A DNA stretch of 64,000 nucleotides from Ceratopteris richardii (taxonomy: Eukaryota; Streptophyta; Polypodiopsida; Polypodiales; Pteridaceae), in NCBI GenBank assembly GCA_020310875.1, contig CM035407.1:219971753-220035752 (forward strand), in the 5' to 3' direction. Both the position numbers and the translations under genes were made by a program. The notes beneath the pieces were generated by a model. That model had not been told where the DNA came from. It saw only the letters and a program-made list of their open reading frames with translations, and did not search any database. The first letter of the stretch is position 1; every line of letters begins with the position of its first letter. Below, piece after piece: positions 56,058 to 64,000 of the stretch.

Positions 56058-57284
56058 CAAATATCATGTCTGGTTTGAGTGGGAAAAGACTAATTCTTCT
56101 ATCTTGTTAGATTCCTATACGATAATTTGGTAGAGTTACGGGGATAGCTTCATAGAGGCACATATAGTTATTTGCTTAGTCCAACTAGAATAAAATTAGG
56201 ACACTTGTTAGAAAATATGATAATATTTCTTTTTGTTACTCTTTGAATTAGTTTAATTCAACATTTAACTAGTAATTCCATAATTGTGGTTATCACATGA
56301 AGCCCTCTCACTTAATGATTTTCACCCTAATTTTTAGCTTCTCCAAATAAAGAGTTCTAGATTTTTGATGTTCAAACAAACGTGATTTTGCTATTGATCA
56401 TAAATTTTAGTTTAATTTGATATATCCGCTTATTTTGGAAATGTAGTGGATTGATATCTATAGCCTATGCAAGGTATTCTAGATCCTGAGGACAAACATT
56501 ATCTTAAAATATGTATTGAATTCTCTTCCTTTTCTTTATAGAAAATGCGAGTTCTCCATAAGCTATGGGGTGTGCCATTTATGCAAAACTACATGCATAT
56601 AGGCAATGCAATTTTTGGCACCGCGATTCTCTACAGGTATACATGTTGTGGAGTTTCTTTTTTTGGTCAAACAAGTGATCTATAGGCAAGGACTATTAGG
56701 AAATGATAGTTTTTGAAGAAATAGTAGTTGCATCACATGACAAAACATCTTACATCGAGTACTAGGTTCTTTCTTTTCTTGATGCGAAATGCAGGTTGTT
56801 CATAATCTATGGGTCTTATATCACCACCTTACGAGGGCATTTAGATGGGTGCCTACAACTATGTTTGGCCTATTGAGAAAGGATGGGACAGTGTAAGCTA
56901 GCACACCTCTTTAGCTAGTGAGTCTCTAAACCAAGACCCATGTCTCAACTGTCACACATCCTTGTGTACACACACTTGGACTCTTGATCCTTTGGTGCGG
57001 TTATGTGCACTGTGTTGTGCTAGTGTGGTCTTAATTTGCATACTTTTGTGTGGTTTTATGAGATACTGCATACACTATCTTAGTTGTAGGCTTTTTATGC
57101 ATAATGATTGTGTTAGTTTGGTTGTATGTCTCCGAGGTGATTCACATGTTTGTTCCTTTAATCTTTGTGAGTGTGGCTTTTAATTTTGTTGTTGTGGATA
57201 TGGTGGATACAATCATCAATGGCCACTTTGGTAGTTTTGGTCAACCACACCGATATTAATTTTATTATGATTTTTCAAGGCGGC
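56058..57284. other. AT-rich intergenic DNA, no gene supported
   Basis: No family recognised. One short stretch (56545-56636) reads MRVLHKLWGVPFMQNYMHIG onward, between an acceptor-like TTTATAG and a donor-like CAG/GTATAC. This may be chance. Confidence 0.5.
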
Positions 57285-59377
57285 CTCAATGTGGAAAAAA
57301 GAATGGAAATGCATCCAAAGACTTGTAGGAATAACATAAAACTTTCTTTGTCTTACACTCCAACTTTTGTCTAAGATTCTTGGGTATATGAACGTATGCT
57401 TCACACCCAAAACCTTGAAGATGATCATAATATGGTGGTTTCCATGTCCATAACTCTTGTGCCACTTTCATAACTTTGGTAGTACTAGGGAAAGGTTAAT
57501 CACATGAACTACAGTCAATACTGCTTCTGCCCAAAATCCTTGTGAGAGGTTTGCATGATGCAACATAGAAATGACTCTATCTTGAATATTTCCATTCATC
57601 CTTTCAACTACACCATTCTGTACTAGGGTATAAGGAGTTGTAGACTCTCTATGAATCCCTCTAAACTGACAAAAAAGGCAGAATTCATGTGAGGGATACT
57701 CACCCCCATTATCTAAATGTAAAGCCTTAAGCTAAGTTCCTTTTTCAGTCTCAACTGAATCAAGCCATTTTTTGAAAGTAGGGAATATCTCATCCTTCGA
57801 TTTGATAGGATATACCCAAACTTTTCTAGTAGCATCATCTATGAAAGTGACAAAGTAAAGAGAACCACCTCAGGACCTCGTGGGCATAGGACCAAACACA
57901 TCTGTATGAACGAGAGCTAAAGGCTGAATTGAAGAGTCAATGTGCATTCTATGCACATTTTTGGTTTGCTTTCCATATTGACGATGCTCACAAAATGAAA
58001 AATTAGAGAAAGATAACACAGGTAAGTAGCCAGAATGAGAAAGTTTTTCCATTCCTCTACGAGATATATGGCCCAAATGACCATGCCAATACAAGACATA
58101 GGCTGTTCAGTAACAGCTAACAAGTGTTCTTTCTAGATACAAATAAAGGATAAAATGAGCCAACTTTTCTTCCTTTTGCAATAACCATATTGCACTTTGA
58201 TATACGAAAGGACCGAGCATAGAAGACCACCTTGTAACCAAGGCCATCAAGTTGACAAATTGACATCAAACTACATGATAACTGAGGTACATGGCGTACA
58301 TTATGCATAGTAAATTTTGAACAATCAATGAATTGCACAACCACATCTCCAATCCCCACGACATCACACTCGTAAGAGTCATCAAGTCTCACAGTACCAA
58401 GAGACTTTGTTGCATAATTAGCGAGCCATTCTCTATGTGGTGTCACATGGAAAGAAGCACTAGAATCTAGCAACCATGTGTGGGAAAGAGAATCAACCAT
58501 AAGAGCCTCAGTTGGTATAGTACTATCAAGTTTCAACACATAGCATCATCAGAAATAGCATTTATTTCTTCAATCTTCACAGTCAAAGTAGATGGTGCAG
58601 GTAACTGTTTAACATGCCCATCAACATTTTGTCCTTTACCTTTAGCATTCTTTAATGCATAATAGTCTTTCTTCATGCGTCCTTTTTTATAACAATAATG
58701 GCATTTGATATCCCTCTGCCTTGATTTACTTCTACTCTTATTTTGTTGACAATTCTTTTCCTTGTTCTTGCTCCTGCCACGTTGCTGATTCTTTCCTTGG
58801 TAAGAATCATGAACATTATATGCATCTCCACTCTTAGTGCCAACCATAGATTTTCTATGAATCTCCTCACTCAAGAGTGCTTCACATATGTCATCATAGA
58901 CAAGTTTACCACCAAGTGCACTATTGCTAATAGCTATGCAAAACGTATCCCATGATGATGGCAAGGTGCATAAAAATACTGCTTTCATTTCATTATCCAT
59001 ATCCATTTTCTTAGCCTTTAACTGGGAGAATATAGCATCAAAATCATTTAGATGAGCAACAACACTATCTGTGTCCTTCATGCAAAGGTCATATAATTTT
59101 CTCATCAGATACACTTTATTTGATGCCGTCTCTTTTTCATATGTATTGCATAACTTCTTCCAAAGCTCCTCTGCATTTTCAGAGTCTAATACTCTAAAGT
59201 AAACATTGTCTGCTAGGTGAAAGTGAATGGTAAACCTGGCCATTTCATCTAACTCATCCCAATCATCTCAAAATTTTTGGATCTCAAAATGGTCTTTGCC
59301 CTACAAGTTATAGCTCCTCCTCCGGACACTAGCACTAGATCCTGATCCACCAGATGTGCCTGAGACCTCTAATGCCA
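57285..59377 (-). mobile_element. Copia-2, second copia family, 5' half (fossil)
   Basis: Minus-strand Ty1/copia remnant of a family distinct from Copia-1 and closer in motif style to Tnt1/Tork-like elements (inference). A primer site resembling TGGTATCAGAGC (complement at 59364-59377) abuts an LTR edge TGATGATAGAG at 59378. Parts: gag (about 59300-58560: FRVLDSENAEELWKKLCNTY; knuckle-like CHYCYKKG near 58690), protease (HTWLLDSSASFHVTPHREW near 58460), pre-integrase (YWHGHLGHISRRGMEKLSHS near 58060) and integrase (LVHTDVFGPMPTRS near 57890; LDNGGEYPSHEF near 57700). Homology stops near 57285, before RT. Fewer breaks than most neighbours, perhaps five or six. Confidence 0.8.
58533..59243 (-). 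CDS. Copia-2 gag frame
   Basis: A 236-codon open stretch: UBN2-type copia gag (MRKLYDLCMKDTDSVVAHLN; FCIAISNSALGGKLVYDDI), then a basic Lys/Arg/Gln-rich stretch (about residues 145-180) and a knuckle-like CHYC segment. Gag would coat the element's RNA. The upstream gag N-terminus continues toward the primer site. Confidence 0.78.
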   Translation of the reverse strand: MARFTIHFHLADNVYFRVLDSENAEELWKKLCNTYEKETASNKVYLMRKLYDLCMKDTDSVVAHLNDFDAIFSQLKAKKMDMDNEMKAVFLCTLPSSWDTFCIAISNSALGGKLVYDDICEALLSEEIHRKSMVGTKSGDAYNVHDSYQGKNQQRGRSKNKEKNCQQNKSRSKSRQRDIKCHYCYKKGRMKKDYYALKNAKGKGQNVDGHVKQLPAPSTLTVKIEEINAISDDAMC

Positions 59378-60295
59378 TGATGATAGAGAATTGAATATAA
59401 TGATAATGGAACTAGAAGAGTCCAAACACCAACAAATAACTGTATCAAGGAGTAAATTGACCACTGTATAGTTGACAAAACGAAAAATTTGGAAAAATTT
59501 TTCCAGAGTATCCTCTACAAAATGAGCATATGAACAATTTCAAAATATCATAGAACTGCAACTACTGACATATTTACCTGCATAGTGAATCACTGACTCC
59601 ACTACATATGATGAGTTACCTAACATTAGCCAACTAGGTTTATCGAGCACCTATGAACAACTAACATACATCTCCTACAGCGAGGTTGGGTAAGGCTTCC
59701 ACGTGCATCACCAAAGAGAGCGCGACATCTGGGTGTCTCCTAGTTAAGAAAACCTCACCATGGCCCTCATTATCAAACGTAAAAAGCCTTTATGCAAACA
59801 ATGTAACCGCTATATCAAGGACCACATGGATGTACATAAGCAGTATCCACAGAAGCGTACATGTGTGTATGTGCTCAATATATGCAGTAAAATGACACTA
59901 AAATTCTGAATGCACAACCCAAAAACTAGCCAACAACACGTGCAAGTGTTTGTCAACTCTGATGTTTTAGGCTCAGAAAACCTGCATAAATTTGCAACAA
60001 TTGCTCCCACCAAAATTAAAAACCTTTTGAGAGACCTGTAGTTTTACAAGTGTGGCTGAAAACATAGCCCCAAAGGTTGGTATTTATTGTTGGAGAAGTA
60101 CAAAGAACACTCTTCTTGATGTTCTTGGACCTGTGTGAAGATAACTTTGTGCAAAAGTACTCCAAAATGGCTCCAAAAGACACCCCAAAAATGCTTCCAA
60201 AAGAGGCTTTGAAAGCAAAGAATGAAGCTTTGAAGGACCAAACATGTTCAAGGTAATGTTAACCTTAGTCTTTCCCCTTCTTCAAACACCACAAG
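59378..60295. other. Probable Copia-2 5' LTR and unassigned DNA
   Basis: From 59378 the sequence should be the Copia-2 LTR on the minus strand (inner edge TCATCA on that strand). Its outer end is not visible. No gene is seen. Confidence 0.4.
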
Positions 60296-60299
60296 AGTG

Positions 60300-60382
60300 T
60301 AGCTTAGTGGTAAGAGATTGCCACGGTTAAGCGAGCTCTGGGGGGAATATTACTGGGATGGGTGACCTATTGGGAAGTATCA
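60300..60382 (+). promoter_or_regulatory. 5S-rRNA-like Pol III promoter segment (Cassandra-like)
   Basis: GGTTAAGCGAGCTCTGG (60325-60341) matches the plant 5S A-box area, and GGGATGGGTGACC followed by TATTGGGAAGT (60355-60378) matches the 5S C-box area at natural spacing. Only the internal promoter portion is 5S-like; the ends of a 5S gene are absent, so it is not an rRNA gene. Cassandra TRIMs carry exactly this part of 5S in their LTRs. Just upstream TAGCTTAGTGGTAAGAG (60300-60316) resembles a tRNA A box. No second LTR was found nearby, so a solo or worn LTR is likely. Confidence 0.7.
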
Positions 60383-60894
60383 GGAACTTCTATCTTCCTT
60401 GATCATTGAGATTCTCCCTCGTGTGCACCCAATGGCACCAATGGTGAGTTCGATGACTCAGATGACAAGGTATGCCAAGGTCTATGCCTTGGTTGCCGCC
60501 TTCGTCGTAAGCCTTGAAGAAAGCCAGGGGGTGCTCGATTCGCTCGCATAAGGGAACAAAGCTTTTGCGTTGATCTTCTCTGATATTAGTGATTTATTTT
60601 GATGGCCATGCACCATAGTGCACTCTCCTTCTTGAGAGCACGATGATATCCTCAAAGTAGAAAACTGAGCTCCTAGAGTCGCACACGGTACTCTGCACAG
60701 AGGCTCCAGAATATGCAGAAAAACAGAGTATACAGGGAGCACAAACACAGACTTCTTAGGTGTTACAGATGCAGTCAAACTTACAGTCTGTGACTGACTA
60801 GGCCACTATATGTTTTATTAAAGAACATATACAAAGAAGTGTTTGGTGGCCATTTGGCCTTTCACATGGACACTAATGGTAACAGATTTTACCT
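60383..60894. other. No gene seen
   Basis: May include the rest of the Cassandra-like repeat (about 60383-60500, with the palindromic CCAAGGTCTATGCCTTGG at 60475-60492). A minus-strand open frame (60482-60778) has no recognised motif. Confidence 0.4.
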
Positions 60895-63800
60895 CCCTCT
60901 TGCCTTAACATTTGAGGATTTACTCTTTGATTTGTTGGAGGAAGATCAATCCTGGGAGAAAAATTCCATTATGCATGTTGTAGATCAAACTTTCTCAGCC
61001 AGTCAGAAGGGCAAAGGTAAATGGATCTCATCTACTAGTAAGCAAAAATATGCTAATGTTGCATAGTCAAAGAAGAAAGACAAGATGAGAAGAAAACAAA
61101 AAAGTAGAAACAATTTTTCAAATATTGTAAGGGAAATGATTATGTCATAAAGAGTTGTGCAAAACTAGCTGCAAAAGTGGGAAAGAAGAAAGAGGCTGGA
61201 ATGGTTGCTACAAAGGCCTCTACACCTAAAACAGATTCTACTAATCTTGTTTAGAATGAAGAATGGGCATTTACTACTGTATGCAACTATGAACCATCTT
61301 CTCATGAGTAAAATATGTCTATAGTAGACTTAGATGTTTGGTACTTTCATAGTGGGGCAACTAAACATATTACCTCATAGTGCAATTTCTTCAGTATGCT
61401 TGAGCTGCCCCTATAAGAAATATTTTCACATGTGCTAACAACTCTTATCATGTAATCCAAGTTGCTAAGATCATTCTCACTGAGATTGATGGTAGTTTTT
61501 TCACATTTTGAGATGCTTTCTATGCACTAGGGATCAAGAAAAACCTGTTATCTGTTTTGGCATTAGCCAAGATTGGCTTGGTTGTCAAAAGTATTGATAA
61601 AAGATGTACAATTTATGATCTCTCAAATGGAAATGTTATTATTGCTTTTGGAGTTTTATGTCGTGGGTTGTATAAGCTCATGGACTATGCAAAAATATGT
61701 GAATGATTCAGCATGTGCAGTTCAAGATTCAAAGGCTATCTCAGATGCAAAGCTTTGGCATGCACGCTTTGGCCATCTGAATTTTGCTGGTTTTCTATGC
61801 CTATAGAAACTTGAAATGGCGTTCTCTCTACCCAAACTTAAGGCACTTTGTAAACATCTATGTGAAGGCTATTTTTTGGGAAAAATTTCGTCCTTCCAAA
61901 AAGATGCATAGTTTGTGCTATGCATAAATTGCAGCTTGTTCATAGTGATGTCTATGGTCCTATGTAGATACCTTCTTTTGGGAAATACCTTTACGTTGTG
62001 ACTTTCATTGATGATTTCTTTAGGCTTGCATGGGTGTATCCATTAAAAGCAAAGTTTGAAGTGTTTATGTGCTTCAAATAGTTTTTGATTATGGTTGAAA
62101 ATCTATTAGCATGTAAATTGGGCACCCTCCATTCTGATCGAGGGGGGGAATAGATGTCTTCTACCTTTAATGCACTTCTAGTTGAGTGTGGGATGAAAAA
62201 TCAATTTAGAGTGTCATATACACCTCAAAAAAATGGATTTTCTGAAAGATACAACAAGTCTCTCATCAAAATGGTGAGGTGTATGGTCAAAAGTGAGGCT
62301 TTATTGCATAGCTTCTAGCTTGAGGTTGTTATGTGTGCAACATATGTACTTAACATGTGTCCCACCAAAGCACTACAAAGCACTACAATCTATCACTCCA
62401 TATAAGGCTTGGCATGGTCACAAGACATCTGTCACTCGTTTGTGTGTCTTTGGTCGTCTAGCATATGCAATAATGCTTGAATAACAATGCAGGAAATTGG
62501 ATGATAAAGTAGTGAAATGTATTTTTGTTGGGTATAGTTTTGAAAGCAAAGGCTATCGTCTATATCATCCATAAACCAAACACATTTTGGTGTATTTGTG
62601 ATGTTGCTTTTGTGGATGATGTAATTCAGCCATTACTTTGATGTACTAAGGAGACACCTCTTAGCCCCCAAGATATGTATGGCACTTTTCTACCTCTTTT
62701 TACATGTGGATAGTTAAGTATTTATCCAAATGAGACAATTTTTTAGGCTTTACACGTTCCACATGATGATGGAGATAATTCCATTTCTAATGGAGATTTA
62801 CATGATGCACTTGTTGATGAGACGGTTGATATAGAGGAGGCAAAAACTATGCCTAAATGGTTGTGGATACTTTGAGAGAAAGAAAATTAGATGCATCTCT
62901 ATCATATCATACATGCTCTCATAGTGCTTGTTTTGCATCAGATTTCTATGCAATGGCTCCCTCTAGTATTTATGATGAATGAGCTTGTTTCTTTTGATGA
63001 AACACAAAATTGAGGAAATGGGATGGCTGTTATGCAATTAGAATATGATGCTATTATGAACAATGGTACCTCCTATTTATGTGATTTGCCTCGAGGCAAA
63101 AAATCCATTAGCACTAAATGGGTATACAAGCTGAAGTGTAAGCCTGATGGAACACTTCATAGGTATAAGGCTAGGCTTCTTGCAAAAGTTTATTCTCAAG
63201 AGAGAGGCATTGATCTTGATGAGACCTTTGCACCCACATGCCAAATGATTACCATTCATAGAATTTGTGGAATTGCAACTCATCATGGTTGGAATGCACA
63301 TCAATTAGATATTAAAACTATATTTCTGAATGGTGACTTACATGAAGAAGGGTATGCATTGACATATTATGCATGAAGAAGCCATGTGTCAAACAAAATA
63401 TATTGACACATTATTGGAGCATTTTGGCCTTGAAAGTTGCAAACCTATTGCCAATCCCATGGAAACATGTCTAAGGTTGAGTCTTCATGATGCGGGAGAT
63501 GCATTTGATGTTGTCCTCTATCAGTAGGTTGTTGGATGCTTGATTTACTTATGCATAATTGCACTTGATATTCAATTTTTTATCTTTCAGATGAGCAGGT
63601 TTATGCATTGCCCAGGTGTCAAGACTTGCTAGGTGATTAAGCGCATCTTTCATTACCTGACTGGTACCCCACTACTTGGATTGTTTTATCCCAAGGGGGA
63701 TCATTACCACCACATTGACATGATTTTTCTGACTCAAATTGGGTTGGTTGCTATGACACTCGTGTGTCCATTAGTTTCTTTTGCTTCATGATTGGTAGCT

Positions 63801-64000
63801 CATGCATATCTTGGTTGAACAAGCAGCCTATTGTGGCCTCTTCTAGTTATGAGGCCGATTATAGGGCATCTGTCATAGAGACTCTTGAGTGTGTGTGGCT
63901 CAAATGCCTATTGGGTGATTTGGGTGTTGGTCAATCTTTTGCTCCACCATCTTCACTGGTAGTCATAGTGCACTGGCAATTGCAAAGAACCTTGTGTTCC
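60895..64000 (+). mobile_element. Copia-1E fragment, runs off the window (fossil)
   Basis: Copia-1 homology begins within gag at about 60895; no 5' LTR is present. Parts in order: gag end with knuckle area (to about 61300), protease (about 61310-61580), pre-integrase (LWHARFGHLNFAGFLCL, about 61750-61810), integrase (about 61930-62480), RT (KWVYKLKCKPDGTLHRYKAR, about 63020-63480) and RNase H (about 63480-64000). Strongly broken, with more than fifteen breaks; probably the oldest Copia-1 copy here. Confidence 0.85.

Noticed and set aside
60300-60382. Functional 5S rRNA gene
   Set aside because: Only the internal promoter portion matches; both ends of 5S are missing.

Overview
The window looks like intergenic heterochromatin from a land plant with a large, repeat-rich genome. 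A gymnosperm, fern or similar lineage is my guess, but the sequence does not settle it. I found no convincing host protein gene, no complete tRNA or rRNA gene and no CRISPR array. Nearly every readable protein segment belongs to a fossil LTR retrotransposon: plant-type Ty1/copia with tRNA-Met-like primer sites, two kinds of Ty3/gypsy, and two TRIM-type miniature elements.

Layout. 1-909: compound simple repeats (alternating TG/TATG tract, pyrimidine tract, TA run, GA/GT run). 1309-2054: TRIM-1 (minus). 3813-7084: two broken copies of one copia family (Copia-3) facing each other. 8433-10310: a minus-strand piece of the dominant copia family (Copia-1) between two 245-bp direct repeats. 11306-26162: Copia-1A, with paired LTRs and a 5-bp target duplication, split by a 10-kb Ty3/gypsy element (Gypsy-1, 14790-24771, minus). 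26168-29102: decayed sequence with an orphan polypurine tract and LTR start. 29103-33999: Copia-1B (no 3' LTR), carrying TRIM-2 (30725-31631). 34000-39890: AT-rich DNA and minisatellites. About 39890-44290: decayed Gypsy-2. 44447-45695: a GC-rich repeat island and a foldback element. 46341-56052: Copia-1C, holding the oppositely oriented Copia-1D (50051-54864). 57285-59377: Copia-2 (minus). 60300-60382: a 5S-rRNA-like promoter segment. 60895-64000: Copia-1E, running off the window.

The nesting gives a relative history. By hand count, LTR pairs differ by about 13/230 (Copia-1A), 43/975 (Gypsy-1 inside it), 25/231 (Copia-1C) and 20/231 (Copia-1D inside it). In both nests the inner element is the less diverged, as expected. 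All elements look broken; Gypsy-1 keeps the longest open frames.

Most worth a second look: (1) both TRIMs carry tRNA-like A and B boxes at natural tRNA spacing inside their LTRs, recalling how Cassandra TRIMs carry a 5S promoter; (2) Gypsy-1 has a large coiled-coil reading frame after integrase and a tRNA-3'-end-like sequence where a polypurine tract is expected; (3) a Cassandra-like 5S segment; (4) two large inverted arrangements of same-family elements that could give hairpin RNA; (5) a GC-rich tandem-repeat island that contrasts sharply with its surroundings.
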